From: Lactobacillus kefiranofaciens
GTDB taxonomy: Bacteria > Bacillota > Bacilli > Lactobacillales > Lactobacillaceae
Length of the DNA: 38,583 nt
Assembly (NCBI RefSeq): GCF_900103655.1
Contig: NZ_FMXC01000021.1
Location: 1-38,583 of the forward strand
Direction of reading: 5' to 3'
Shown here: positions 7,706 to 17,187 of the stretch, one piece after another
Position numbering within the stretch: position 1 is the first letter of the stretch
Layout: every line of letters starts with the position of its first letter
The notes under the pieces: model-generated
The model's input: the letters and a program-made list of their open reading frames with translations, nothing else
Told to the model about the DNA's origin: nothing
Databases searched by the model: none
Translations under genes and position numbers: made by a program

Positions 7706-7728
7706 GGTTCATCTTTTCGATTTATTTT

Positions 7729-8181
7729 TTACTTAATCCAATCTTTAATTGCACTATCATCACGGGCAATTCCAATTACATTTAAGCCATTTGCCCACTC
7801 TTTAAAATGACTAATATAAGCCTTATGATTTGTCCCAGCAGAAGTAAAGAATGAGGCAAGTTCACCATTATAATTCTTCATTTCATCAAGTAAAGTTTTA
7901 ATTGGTGTTGCAGGATAACCTGACCAGACTGGACTACCAACTAAAATTAAATCGTAATCATTAAAGTCAATATTGTCTAATTGAATCTCTGGAAAAGCTT
8001 TATTGCCTTGAATCTGATCTAATGCAATATCATTAGTTTTATACTGGTCAGAGTCAAAAGCATCCTTAGCTACGTTAATCTCTTTAAGGTCACTACCTTC
8101 AATTTCTTGATTAATTTTTTCAGCCATCTCTTTAGTCTTGCCTGACCAAGAATAGTAAAGAATCAATGTTTTTTTAGTCAT
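7729..8181 (-). CDS. Flavodoxin-like protein
   Basis: A 150-residue single-domain flavodoxin. The FMN phosphate loop is 'YYSWSGKTKEMA' (about 9-20), and the isoalloxazine-contacting loops are 'GSPVWSGYPATP' (about 81-92) and 'FTSAGTNHK' (about 112-120). Such proteins carry electrons or reduce quinones using FMN. The ATG at 8181 has a GAAGGA ribosome binding site. A possible promoter with TTGGCT and TACAAT at 18-base spacing lies within 60 bases upstream on the minus strand. It lies just after the broken MFS gene but is separated from it by about 95 bases, so it is probably its own unit. The redox partner is unknown. Confidence 0.9.
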   Translation of the reverse strand: MTKKTLILYYSWSGKTKEMAEKINQEIEGSDLKEINVAKDAFDSDQYKTNDIALDQIQGNKAFPEIQLDNIDFNDYDLILVGSPVWSGYPATPIKTLLDEMKNYNGELASFFTSAGTNHKAYISHFKEWANGLNVIGIARDDSAIKDWIK

Positions 8182-8277
8182 AGAATTAGTCCTTCTTTCA
8201 TTTACTAAGTCTATTGTAATTGAAAAAAGCGTATTCAGCCAATATAAAGGTAACTAATCTTATAATAATTTTTAACT

Positions 8278-9690
8278 TTAATTTGTTTTATCCTTTTTTG
8301 GGACAAAGAGTAGGCAAATAAGCCAGCTACTAATTAATAAGACGATTAATATCCAGAATAGCCAGGCACTACCCTGGATCATTGCCGAACTTTTAGTTAA
8401 AGCCCTATTCTTTTGACTAATTGCTACTAACGTCCCTGCTAAGCTGTACCTAATGCTCCTGAAAATTGTTGCAAAGTATTAAAAATGGCATTTCCTTGAG
8501 CATGGTCCTTTTTCTCCAGCGAGGTCAAACCGCTGGTCATTAGACTACTAAAGCTCATTCCATAGCCACCGTAATATACTGCATACAAAATAGCGATCTC
8601 TATATTAGATAAATCTTTGCTAAAACTAATCATTAAAAATAAACTTAGTAAGCTAACGCTGACGCCAGTCAAAATAGGCAATCTTGCTCCTCATAGGCAA
8701 TCTTGCTCCTCGTTTATCCAATATCCTGCCAGCCCAGGCAGCCAATAGAGCATTAATTACAGCTCCAGGGAAAGTTACCTAACCTGCGAGAGTACTCGAG
8801 CCATGGTTGACTACCTGCACATACATTGGAAATAAGAAGCCTAAAGCCAGCGTACTAATTTTGGCAAAACAATATGAAATAAGCTGCAGACTAAAATGAA
8901 GGTTCTTGAATAGTTGAGGATTTATTAATGGATCAGAACTTGAACTAGAGATTTTAACCCAAATAACTAAGCAAATCAAGCCTAATAAAAGCAAACCTAA
9001 AACTTTAAATGTAAGAAAATTATTTTTAGCAATATTAGTAAAACCGATCATTAAGAATACTAAACTAGCTGCTAAGATTAACCATTGACTATATTTAAAG
9101 CGAACGGTTTTTAATGCATTAATTTGTTCAATTGAATAGCTACCCGTAAATAAACTAATGATAATTAACAATACTGAAAAGATAAAAATCCAGCGCCAAT
9201 TTAAAATATCTGCAATAATGCCACCGACAACTGGGCCAAAAGCCACTGCACAAGCAGTAATCATTGTACCAACGCCCATCATCAAACCCAATTTCTTCTT
9301 TGGTACCTTATTTAAAATAATATTGTACATCAATAGCAAGCCAATTCCGGTACCGATCCCCTGTAGGGCTCTACCAACTAATAATAAATCAAAGCGAGGC
9401 GTGAAAACATCAACTAACAACCCAACTATAAAAAAGCTAACGCCAATTTGAAAGATTTTCTTCGTTGGTATCCTTAACGAAATTTGTGAACTAATTGGAA
9501 CAATTGTGGCAATTACTAAAAGAACCAACGTGTTCACCCACTGTACCTGATCCGTAGTTACAGCAAAATCTCTCATTAAGGCTGGAAAAGTTACGGTTGT
9601 CGCTATTTCATCTAAGATACCTAAAAACGATAACATCCCTGCTGATAATATAGCTATTAAAACTTTAACAGATACTCTATTCTCATTCAT
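8278..9690 (-). pseudogene. Broken DHA2-type MFS multidrug exporter (three lesions)
   Basis: Read together, the frames encode an MFS exporter of about 470 residues. The first 303 residues (9690-8779) show the DHA2 hallmarks: 'LDEIATTVTFPALMRDF', 'GRALQGIGTGIGL', and about ten hydrophobic helices. The frame ends at a TAG (8779-8781) in 'STLAG-stop'; the same frame then continues with 'PGAVINALLAAWAGRILDKRGARLP', so this is a nonsense change. A perfect 19-bp tandem duplication (8674-8711) then shifts the frame. A later one-base loss near 8441 ('GTA' then stop) shifts it again, after which 'AGTLVAISQKNRALTKSSAM' continues to the natural TAA at 8278. Its ATG overlaps the recQ stop by eight bases, so it was translationally coupled to recQ. 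It is non-functional as it stands. Confidence 0.92.
8674..8711. repeat. Perfect 19-bp tandem duplication inside the MFS gene
   Basis: The 19-base unit at 8674-8692, starting ATAGGCAATC, is repeated exactly at 8693-8711. Since 19 is not a multiple of three, it shifts the reading frame of the minus-strand MFS gene right after the 'GARLP' motif. Identity of the two copies suggests a recent slippage event. Confidence 0.95.
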
Positions 9691-11458
9691 TTATGTACTT
9701 CCTAATCACTTTCATCATTGCTTGACCATATTTTTCCATCTTAGCTTGTCCTACGCCATTTACTTTCAAAAAATCCACGGCATTTTGTGGCTTAATTCGG
9801 GCCATATCATGCAAACTGCGATCTAAAAAAATCATAAAGGCCGGTACTTTTTGCTCATGCGCTAATTCCTTTCGCTTCGCCTTTAAAGCAATAAATAAAT
9901 TAGGTTCCTCATCAGTTGCAAAAAGCTGCTTACTTGCACTTACTTTAGCAATTCGTCTGTGTACAGCCTCCTTATCATCTAATACATCCCAACCTCGATT
10001 AGTCACATGAACAAGAGGATACTTTGTCCCCTCAATCTTGAGATAACCCGAAGCAGTCAAATAATCAATCATGCTTACTGCATCTTTTTGACTCATTTTC
10101 AAACTGCCAAAATGATCGTATTGCTTAGCTCTTAATTCTTTCATTCTCTGATTGTTCGAGCCAACCAAGCATTGCGCAACAATATTTTTACCAAAGCGTC
10201 CATCTAATTCATAAACCATTGCGATTACTTTTTTAGCATCTGTCGTAATATCTGTTAATTCATCTTGATTTAGGCAATTTGAGCATTTGCCACAAGGAGA
10301 ACAATCTTGTCCAAAATAACGCACAATAAATTGCTGCAGGCATTCACCAGTATTGGCATAATCTGTAATTGACTGTAGTTTTTGATATTGCAACTCCCGA
10401 TACTTTTCATAGGCATCTGATTCATCAATAAAATAGCGATACTGACGCAAATCTCCAGGATGATAAATTAAAATCGCCTCGCTTTCTTCACCATCCCGAC
10501 CGGCTCTACCTGCTTCTTGGTAATAGCTTTCAATATTCCGCGCACTTGAAGCATGAATAACAAAGCGGACGTTGCTTTTATCAATCCCCATCCCAAAAGC
10601 ATTAGTAGCTACAATTATCTGAATTTCATCGAACTGAAATGCTTCTTGTACTTGGCTACGCTCTTGGGCTTTCAACCCACCATGATAAGCACCTACTGAA
10701 ATGCCTTTTTTAGCTAAATAGGCAGTTAAAGTCTCCACTTTTTTACGGGTATTAGTATAAATAATCCCTGCTTCGTCCGCATGCTTTTTAATATATTGAG
10801 CAATATACAAAGGCGTATTCTGGGGCGAATTAACTACTTTAAAACTTAGATTTGGCCTAGCGAATGAAGTAATTACAAAATTTTCTTTAGGAATATTCAA
10901 TTGTTGCCCAATATCATCCTGTACAGCAGGCGTTGCTGTTGCCGTTAATGCCAAAATATTTGGTCTGCTTTTTAAAGAATTGATTCCTTCCAAAAGTTGC
11001 CGGTAAGCAGGGCGAAAATCATGACCCCATTGCGAAATACAGTGTGCTTCGTCAACCGCTACTAAATCAATATCAAGAAAGTTCAACTGATATCTAAAAT
11101 AATCCATGGCTAGCCTTTCAGGCGTAATGTAAATCAGCTTAATTTTGCCTTCATATGCCTGTCGCAAAATTGGATTCACTTCTTCTTGCGGTGTCGTCGA
11201 ATTTAGCGCCGCTGCATTAACGCCATTCTGTTTAAGTGAATCAATCTGATCCTTCATCAATGAAATCAGCGGCGAGATAACTAAAGTCACACCTGGATTT
11301 ATCAAAGCTGGTACTTGATAACAAAGAGACTTCCCCGCTCCAGTTGGCATCACTGCCAGGACATTTTGTTTATTTAAAATTAAATCAATCACTTTCTTTT
11401 GACCCGGACGAAAGCTAGCATAACCAAAAGTTTGTTTTAAGATTTTTTCTGGATTCAT
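9683..11458 (-). CDS. recQ: ATP-dependent DNA helicase RecQ
   Basis: A 591-residue 3'-5' superfamily 2 helicase for recombination and replication-fork repair. Walker A is '[12 protein letters not shown]' with Lys43, and the DEAH box is '[16 protein letters not shown]'. Motif VI is '[12 protein letters not shown]'. A RecQ zinc site follows with Cys residues in 'CLQQF', '[10 protein letters not shown]' (about 370-395), then the winged helix and a C-terminal HRDC domain (about 515-591). The length is that of a standard RecQ. The ATG at 11458 has an AGGAAG ribosome binding site. Its stop overlaps the start of the broken MFS gene in ATGAATGA, so the two were one operon. It is divergent from the potassium uptake genes. 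Confidence 0.96.
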   Translation of the reverse strand: MNPEKILKQTFGYASFRPGQKKVIDLILNKQNVLAVMPTGAGKSLCYQVPALINPGVTLVISPLISLMKDQIDSLKQNGVNAAALNSTTPQEEVNPILRQAYEGKIKLIYITPERLAMDYFRYQLNFLDIDLVAVDEAHCISQWGHDFRPAYRQLLEGINSLKSRPNILALTATATPAVQDDIGQQLNIPKENFVITSFARPNLSFKVVNSPQNTPLYIAQYIKKHADEAGIIYTNTRKKVETLTAYLAKKGISVGAYHGGLKAQERSQVQEAFQFDEIQIIVATNAFGMGIDKSNVRFVIHASSARNIESYYQEAGRAGRDGEESEAILIYHPGDLRQYRYFIDESDAYEKYRELQYQKLQSITDYANTGECLQQFIVRYFGQDCSPCGKCSNCLNQDELTDITTDAKKVIAMVYELDGRFGKNIVAQCLVGSNNQRMKELRAKQYDHFGSLKMSQKDAVSMIDYLTASGYLKIEGTKYPLVHVTNRGWDVLDDKEAVHRRIAKVSASKQLFATDEEPNLFIALKAKRKELAHEQKVPAFMIFLDRSLHDMARIKPQNAVDFLKVNGVGQAKMEKYGQAMMKVIRKYINE

Positions 11459-11555
11459 AGATCTTCCTGACTTTTTATGAAATATCTTCTTTATTTTAAC
11501 AAAGTTTCTTAAGGTTTATAATTAAACTATTCCAAGTAAGAAAGAAGGAAAGAAA

Positions 11556-12890
11556 TTGATACATCTTTTCCATCGACGTATCACTTTCTCACTCGCCTTA
11601 ACTATTGGCTTTTTAATTTTAATAATTATCGGCAGTATTTTATTATCATTACCTTTTGCGGATAAAGTGGGACGAGCAACTAATTATTCTGATGCACTCT
11701 TTACTGCCACTTCGGCAGTTTGCGTTACGGGATTAAGCACAGTTACAACGGCAACACACTGGTCATTTTTTGGTCAATTAATCATCATGATTCTAGTCGA
11801 AATAGGTGGTTCATGACTTTTGCAGTTATGCTTAGTGACTTTGCCCATCAAAAGATGAGTCTGGGGGCGAGAATGTTGACAGAAGAAGCACTAAATCTTA
11901 ATCGCCCTTCTCAACTTCGAATAGTACAGCTGATTATTAGACTTTCCCTGGTTATTCAATTGGTAGGAGCAGCATTGCTTTTTATTGTTTTAAGACCACG
12001 CTTAGGAATAGAAAAAGGTATTTGGTATAGTCTCTTTCACTCAGTAGCTGCTTACTGTAATGCGGGCTTCAACTTATTTGGACCATCTGTTGAACATTTT
12101 AATAATAATCCTTATTTTTTAACTATTATTATGTTGTTAATCGGTGCTGGTTCATTTGGTTTCTTAGTCTGGCGTGATATATTAACGTATCATATTCATC
12201 ATAGACTCACTTTGCATACTCGTTTTGCACTAGCAGTGGGCCTCATCATTCTAATATTATCAATAGTTGGTTTTTTTAGTTAGTGAACAAAACCTTAAGA
12301 AATTTGATGGCAGTTTAGATGGCGTTCAGCGATTTTTTAATACCTTATTTTTGGCAGTAACACCAAGAACGGCCGGGTTCTTTTCCGTTCCTTATACCAA
12401 ACTTTCTGCAGCTGGTATTGTAATTACTATTATCTTGATGTTCATTGGTGGAACTCCTGGGTCCACTGCAGGTGGTGTTAAAACTTCAACAATAGGAATT
12501 TTATTTTTACAGAGTATCGGAACTTTTACTGGAAAAGAAGCGGCATTTTCTCATCGTCGCTTTACTCGTAATAATATTAATCGTGCCCTAACTCTATTTT
12601 GTTCTGCCATTTTATTAATTATTTTTGCAACATTCTTGCTAACTATGACGCAACCACTTTCAACTCATAATGGTATTACCGAAGCCGTTTTTGAAGCAGT
12701 TTCAGCATTTGGTACCGTTGGTTTAACTCTCGGTCTTACCCCACATCTTAATTTATTCGGCAAAATTATTATTATCGCTTTGATGTTTATTGGACGGGTT
12801 GGCATTTACACCTTTATGTATTCTATTTTTAAATCTCATCCTACAAAACAAAGCTATCGCTATCCAGAGGAGGAAATTATCATTGGCTAA
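11556..12890 (+). pseudogene. ktrB: Frameshifted potassium transporter subunit KtrB/TrkH
   Basis: Three consecutive frames make one KtrB-type K+ channel subunit of about 445 residues. The filter segments are split over them: 'TSAVCVTGLST' (first frame), 'AAYCNAGFNLF' (second), and 'TPRTAGF' and 'FGTVGLTLG' (third). Lesion 1 lies at about 11805-11815: 'EIGG' should be followed by 'LGFMTF', and seven bases appear to be missing. Lesion 2 is at 12271-12277: a run of seven T bases, where six would read on as 'VGFLVSEQN'. The TTG start at 11556 follows GAAGGAAAG. A TATAAT at 11517-11522 could be its -10 box. As written it gives no complete channel. Two independent lesions make sequencing error a less likely explanation, but the T-run one could be such an error. 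Confidence 0.9.
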
Positions 12891-13566
12891 TTCACATCAA
12901 CAACAAAGTTTTGCAGTTCTTGGCATAGGGAAGTTTGGCCTGGCACTAACCATGGCCCTCTTAAAAGCCAATCAAGACGTTTTAGTAGTAGATTCAAATG
13001 AAGAAGTTATTAATGACGTCGCTCATTTAGTTACCCATGCCGTAATTGCAGATGCTACTGATGAAGATGAATTGCGGGACCTAGATATTGGCGCGTTTGA
13101 TCATGTCTTCGTTACTATGGGTGAAAACGTAGAAGGCAGTATTATCACTACTATGTTAGCTAAAAAAATTGGTGCCCCTGATGTTACTACGCGAGCTAAC
13201 AATCATAATCATCGCCTAGTTTTAGAAAAGATCGGAGCCGATCACGTCATTGAGCCTGAACAAGATATGGCGCGACAATTAATCTTCCACCAGCTCCATC
13301 CTAATATAGTTAACTATTTCAATCTCTCTAAAGACGTTTCTTTAGGTGAAGTCAAAGTTGAAAATCCTAACTTTTTTAACAAGTCTTTAGGCGAATTGGA
13401 TTTCCGTAAGAATTATAATGTTAACGTAATCGGAATTATTCACGATGGGAAATTAAATCAAGTACCCCTTGCGACTGACATTATTAATCCACATGATCAT
13501 ATCACTTTAATCGGTTCAAATGAGGACGTTCAAAAGATTAATGAAACTTTACAAGAAAATAAATAA
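12883..13566 (+). CDS. ktrA: Potassium uptake regulatory subunit KtrA/TrkA (RCK domain)
   Basis: A 227-residue cytoplasmic RCK protein that binds nucleotide (ATP/ADP or NAD) and gates KtrB. The Rossmann start 'FAVLGIGKFGLAL' has the GxGxxG pattern, and 'DVLVVDSNEEVI' supplies the acidic end of beta-2. A TrkA_C domain fills about 140-225. I choose the TTG at 12883 because AGAGGAGGA (12866-12874) lies at the right distance and the protein then begins as in the family. A longer frame from 12790 would run into the ktrB coding region. It overlaps the end of ktrB by eight bases, so it is translationally coupled to a gene that is now broken. It is intact itself, but its channel partner here is not. 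Confidence 0.92.
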   Translation: MANSHQQQSFAVLGIGKFGLALTMALLKANQDVLVVDSNEEVINDVAHLVTHAVIADATDEDELRDLDIGAFDHVFVTMGENVEGSIITTMLAKKIGAPDVTTRANNHNHRLVLEKIGADHVIEPEQDMARQLIFHQLHPNIVNYFNLSKDVSLGEVKVENPNFFNKSLGELDFRKNYNVNVIGIIHDGKLNQVPLATDIINPHDHITLIGSNEDVQKINETLQENK

Positions 13567-13580
13567 TCATAAGGTATACA

Positions 13581-13613
13581 AAAAGCTTTGAGAATAGTCG
13601 CTCAAAGCTTTTT
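13581..13613. terminator. Bidirectional terminator between ktrA and the gamma-lyase-like gene
   Basis: AAAAGCTTTGAG (13581-13592) pairs with CTCAAAGCTTTT (13601-13612) around an 8-base loop, with T runs in both directions. It ends ktrA on the plus strand and the decarboxylase operon on the minus strand. Confidence 0.9.
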
Positions 13614-13625
13614 AACTGATTTTAT

Positions 13626-14885
13626 TTACTTGTAAAATGTCTCTTCAACCGCGTGAGTAATAGCAATTTTATCATGGGCATATGACAAGCCACCTTGAAT
13701 ATAGAGCATGTATGGGGCACGCAATGGACCATCAGATGATAATTCAATGGTTGAACCTTCTACAAATGAACCAGAGGCCATAACAACTTCATCTTCATAG
13801 CCATCTTGATGATATGGAATTGGGTCAACAAAAGAGTTCATTGGTGAATAGTGTTGAATAGCGGCACAAAACTTAACCATTGGGTCTGGTTTGCCAAAGG
13901 TTACGGTTTGCACGATGTCGCTTCGTGGGTCACTCCATTTTGGTGAAACCTGCATACCCATTTCTTCAAGCAAAGCTGCAGTAAAAACTATTCCCTTTTG
14001 AGCTTCCCCAGTAGTATGCGGTGCCATAAAGAACCCTTGGTAAATATCACGCAAATAGCCCCAGGTTGCGCCTTCGCCTTTACCGGCACCCGGAACGGTT
14101 AAACGTGAGCCCGCACCATCAATTAAATCTTGGCGACCAACTAAAAATGCACCACCCTTAACTAAACCAGCACCTGCATTTTTATACAAAGAACCAGCCA
14201 TCATATCAGCACCATAAAAAGTTGGTTCTTCACATTCTGAAAATTCACCATAACAGTTATCAATAAAGATGTTAACGTCAGGACGAACTTCCTTAATAAA
14301 CTTTAGCATCTTCTTGATCTTATCCATAGTAAAGGTTTTACGTGTAGCATAGCCTAAAGATCTTTGGATTGCTACAACCTTAATAGATTTGTCTTGTAAG
14401 TCTTTTTTAGCATTTTCATAATCAACTTCGCCGTCTCTTAATTCAGTGGTCTTAAAGCTGATGCCCCATTCTTTCATGTTACCTGGCTTATTGCCAGCTA
14501 AGCCAATTACTTCTTGAATGGTGTCGTATGGTGTACCTGTTAAATAGTACAAGGTGTCTCCTGGACGAAGCATACTAAACAAACCAACAGTGATGGCATG
14601 AGTACCAGAACCAAATTGTGGTCTAACTAACGCATCATCAGTTTTAAAGTAATCTGCATAAATATCTTCAATCTTATCACGACCAATATCATCATAGCCA
14701 TAGCCAGTTGACGGTACAAGGTCTTCTTCACCCACATTGTGTTTTCTAAATAAATCTAACACGCGTTGCTGGTTATACAAAACCTGCTCGTCAATTTCTT
14801 CTAGACGTGGCTGAATCATTTTTTCAACTTTAGCAACTTTTTCACTTAAATCTTTGGGTAAATTTTCTTTCCAAGAAAAACTCAT
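13626..14885 (-). CDS. PLP-dependent methionine gamma-lyase-like protein (aluminium resistance family)
   Basis: A 419-residue cytoplasmic protein of the 'aluminium resistance'/YnbB family, a fold-type I PLP enzyme related to cystathionine gamma-lyase. The PLP lysine is probably Lys235 in 'GSLYKNAGAG', and Asp209 in 'FIDNCYGEF' would hold the pyridine nitrogen. 'RPQFGSGTHA' (88-97) is the phosphate-binding region. Its true reaction is not established for the family; the old name comes from a resistance phenotype. A very strong AGGAGGAG ribosome binding site precedes the ATG, and it starts 13 bases after the decarboxylase stop, so the two form an operon. The shared cofactor and operon suggest a link to amino-acid catabolism under acid stress (inference). 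Confidence 0.88.
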   Translation of the reverse strand: MSFSWKENLPKDLSEKVAKVEKMIQPRLEEIDEQVLYNQQRVLDLFRKHNVGEEDLVPSTGYGYDDIGRDKIEDIYADYFKTDDALVRPQFGSGTHAITVGLFSMLRPGDTLYYLTGTPYDTIQEVIGLAGNKPGNMKEWGISFKTTELRDGEVDYENAKKDLQDKSIKVVAIQRSLGYATRKTFTMDKIKKMLKFIKEVRPDVNIFIDNCYGEFSECEEPTFYGADMMAGSLYKNAGAGLVKGGAFLVGRQDLIDGAGSRLTVPGAGKGEGATWGYLRDIYQGFFMAPHTTGEAQKGIVFTAALLEEMGMQVSPKWSDPRSDIVQTVTFGKPDPMVKFCAAIQHYSPMNSFVDPIPYHQDGYEDEVVMASGSFVEGSTIELSSDGPLRAPYMLYIQGGLSYAHDKIAITHAVEETFYK

Positions 14886-14898
14886 TTTCTAACTCCTC

Positions 14899-16995
14899 CT
14901 ATTTTTCTTTAATAACTTCTGCTTGAACCTGTAAACCGTGAACGGTTTGCTGCAAATATACGCCTTGAATCTCCGGAACAAAGCCTGGGAATTTTTCAAT
15001 TGCATGGGCGAGCACCGCAAAGTATTTCTGATCAACTTCGCCCCATCTTTCACCTGGTGCAACAATAAATACACCTGGTGGATATGGCAAAGCACCTTCT
15101 GCAGCGATTCTGCCAACTACATCTTTGATATCAACTAGTTCAGTTTTATCTTTCTTAAAGAGTTGGTCAGCTGTTTGCGGCGTCATTTCATAATCCTGCA
15201 TCCCCGGCTTAGCAAACAGTTTTTGCTGCAAACTAAATGTCTTATTTTCTTTGTAATATTCATGCATTTCTTGACACAGCTGCTTTAAAGTATAGCCTTG
15301 ATAACGCTTGGGATATTCATTATATAAAACAGGTAAGACATCTTTAACCAAGGTATTTTGATTATAAAAATCTTCAAATTTCAAAAATGCACTAAGCAAA
15401 GTATCAAGTTCAGCTTGACTATCACCCGGCGTCAATAAAAACAGCAACGAATTCAAATCATTCTTGGCCCTAATAATATGATTTTCCATTAAATACTCCG
15501 CAACTACTGCACCGGGAATACCATTTTCTTCATATTTAGCATTTTTAACATCGATGCCAGGAGTTTTAACCGTGATTTTCAGTGGATCGATCATTGCTTC
15601 ACCAGCGGCCATCTTTTTAAAGCCGTGCCAATCATCTGTTTTATTCATATTCCAGTAACTGGCATTTTTCATCAGTTCTTCAGTTGGAATATCGGCAAAA
15701 TTATCCGGTACAAGTGGTTTAAATAATTTAGACTTCTTAAGTAGCGCCTTACGCCACTCGATTCCCCTCTCTAAAGTTTGGGCCCACCACTTTTTATTAC
15801 CATTTCCAGCTGTAACATATGAATTAACCGTCAGGGATGCATAAAGCGGATAAGCATAAGACGAAGTAACGAACTTCAGATAAGCATGGTTAAAATGCTT
15901 GTGGTCAACGTAACGCTTTTGTCCCTTAATATGACTATCCTTCTTTAAAATTTGCGAGGCTTGTGCCATGCCTGCCTGTTGCTTGTGCAGCGATTGCGTT
16001 ACCAAAATTCCAGGATCATCCGGACCCAAGTTTAAAAGCAGCGGTGATAAATGTTTCATAATCGGTACAAACCCTTCAAAGCCGCCCCAGGCGCAATCGA
16101 ATAAAATGTAATCGCATAATTTACCAATCCGATTAACAATCCATTGAGCATCATAAAAAACGCCATCATAAGTTTCCGCTTGAACGATTGCCAATCTAAA
16201 TGGTCGCTCAGCCTTTGCCTTTTTAGGATCAACTTTAGCAATTTCTGCCCTAATTTTGTCCTCATTCAAAAAGTCGGGATCCATTTCTCCAATTAGGCCC
16301 AGTGCATTACGGTCTGTTGGAATATAAACAGGTTTTGCTCCGCTCATGACTAATGCACTGTTATAAAGAGATTTATGGTTATTGCGGTCAAATAAAACCA
16401 AATCGCCTTCAGATAAAAGCGCACTCGCACAAATCGAATTCGCGCTAGTAGTCCCATTAGTACAGAAGTAAACTTTATCTGCATGATAAGTCTTAGCCGC
16501 CAATTTTTCAGCATCAAGCGGTGTACCAGCATGAGTCATGGTGTCGCCTAATTGCGGTACTGTATCACTAGTATCCGCAAACATTAGATTCTTACCGAAG
16601 AATTTATTAAAAACCACTCCAGCAGGATGCTTATCGTAATATTGTCCATTATGGTGACCTGGTGTAGTAAAGCTGATCGGCTTAGTCCGCGCGAAATTAA
16701 TTAAATCCGTTAAAAAACCAGGCACCATTTTTTGCTCATAGTCCCTGGCTTCTTGTGCAATTTTTTGTTTATCTGCAACACTAATTCCATCTTGTACTTC
16801 AATAATTGGAATAGGAAAGTCGGACTGCGCTTTTAGCTCATTTGCTTTTTCTTTAGCAGCTGCATCACTATTTTTAACCACTATAGCAGCAACTTCAGCA
16901 CTATTTTGAACTTGGCCAATTGGAATTGCCGACCATCCCTTTAAATCATTAATATCTACGCCTGCCCCAATGGCTATCTTCAAAAAGTCCATCAT
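14899..16995 (-). CDS. Inducible ornithine-type decarboxylase (Orn/Lys/Arg decarboxylase, PLP)
   Basis: A 698-residue fold-type I decarboxylase of the bacterial ornithine/lysine/arginine class. An N-terminal wing (1-100) is followed by the catalytic PLP domain with 'TTPGHHNGQYY' (110-120), 'DRNNHKS' (203-209), Asp300 in 'LFDCAWGG' and the PLP lysine Lys338 in 'SLHKQQAGM'. A C-terminal domain with 'ALPYPPGVFIVAPGE' completes it. The sequence most resembles the Lactobacillus 30a ornithine decarboxylase class, slightly shorter than that roughly 730-residue enzyme. Ornithine is the likely substrate, though lysine cannot be ruled out by eye. The reaction consumes a cytoplasmic proton and yields putrescine and CO2. 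The divergent antiporter at 17222 would exchange substrate for product. AAAGGA precedes the ATG. Confidence 0.92.
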   Translation of the reverse strand: MMDFLKIAIGAGVDINDLKGWSAIPIGQVQNSAEVAAIVVKNSDAAAKEKANELKAQSDFPIPIIEVQDGISVADKQKIAQEARDYEQKMVPGFLTDLINFARTKPISFTTPGHHNGQYYDKHPAGVVFNKFFGKNLMFADTSDTVPQLGDTMTHAGTPLDAEKLAAKTYHADKVYFCTNGTTSANSICASALLSEGDLVLFDRNNHKSLYNSALVMSGAKPVYIPTDRNALGLIGEMDPDFLNEDKIRAEIAKVDPKKAKAERPFRLAIVQAETYDGVFYDAQWIVNRIGKLCDYILFDCAWGGFEGFVPIMKHLSPLLLNLGPDDPGILVTQSLHKQQAGMAQASQILKKDSHIKGQKRYVDHKHFNHAYLKFVTSSYAYPLYASLTVNSYVTAGNGNKKWWAQTLERGIEWRKALLKKSKLFKPLVPDNFADIPTEELMKNASYWNMNKTDDWHGFKKMAAGEAMIDPLKITVKTPGIDVKNAKYEENGIPGAVVAEYLMENHIIRAKNDLNSLLFLLTPGDSQAELDTLLSAFLKFEDFYNQNTLVKDVLPVLYNEYPKRYQGYTLKQLCQEMHEYYKENKTFSLQQKLFAKPGMQDYEMTPQTADQLFKKDKTELVDIKDVVGRIAAEGALPYPPGVFIVAPGERWGEVDQKYFAVLAHAIEKFPGFVPEIQGVYLQQTVHGLQVQAEVIKEK

Positions 16996-17128
16996 TTTTC
17001 CTTTCCATTTCTGTGATAAATAAAATTTGATCTTGCAAAACTTAAATAATTCTTTATAATCTTTTTACAGTATGTCACTGCTTTTGTAAGCTTTCTAAAA
17101 ATACAGTACTATACAGATTATATAAACA
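16996..17128. promoter_or_regulatory. Divergent promoter region between decarboxylase and antiporter
   Basis: This AT-rich region must serve both directions. A TATAAA/TATAAT core (17053-17060) could be the -10 of the minus-strand decarboxylase gene. TATACA (17110-17115) or TATATA (17119-17124) could be that of the plus-strand antiporter. No good -35 boxes are seen, which would suit an activator-dependent promoter. TACAGTA occurs twice in direct orientation (17066-17072 and 17102-17108), 36 bases apart, and could be an operator pair. Confidence 0.4.
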
Positions 17129-17145
17129 TTGGAGGTTTTTAACAA

Positions 17146-17187
17146 GTGCACTTGCCATGTTCTCCTCCTGGAATAGATTGTCACTAA
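17146..17187 (+). CDS. Candidate leader peptide upstream of the antiporter (13 residues)
   Basis: A GTG-started frame encodes MHLPCSPPGIDCH. Its ribosome binding site GGAGG (17131-17135) lies ten bases upstream. Codons 6-9 read Ser-Pro-Pro-Gly; Pro-Pro-Gly is a known EF-P-dependent ribosome pause sequence. These codons and the next two form the 5' arm of the hairpin that buries the antiporter ribosome binding site. The stop (17185-17187) falls in the hairpin loop. An overlapping alternative is ATG 17157 to TAA 17198 (MFSSWNRLSLITE). Its distance to GGAGG is 21 bases, or about 9 if the CAAG/CUUG mini-hairpin at 17143-17154 folds. Which frame is used, if any, cannot be settled by reading. Confidence 0.5.
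   Translation: MHLPCSPPGIDCH

Noticed and set aside
7607..7728. SAM riboswitch or T-box before the homocysteine methyltransferase
   Set aside because: None of the conserved aptamer or T-box sequence is present; the region holds only a terminator and AT-rich DNA.
8439..8681. Separate small membrane protein gene
   Set aside because: It is the frame-shifted C-terminal part of the broken MFS exporter; its TTG start lies inside the tandem duplication.
12790..12882. Longer start for ktrA inside the ktrB coding region
   Set aside because: No ribosome binding site; AGAGGAGGA fits the TTG at 12883, and the family protein begins there.
17084..17098. CcpA cre site in the decarboxylase-antiporter gap
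   Set aside because: TGTAAGCTTTCTAA resembles cre but lacks the central CG, which is nearly always kept.
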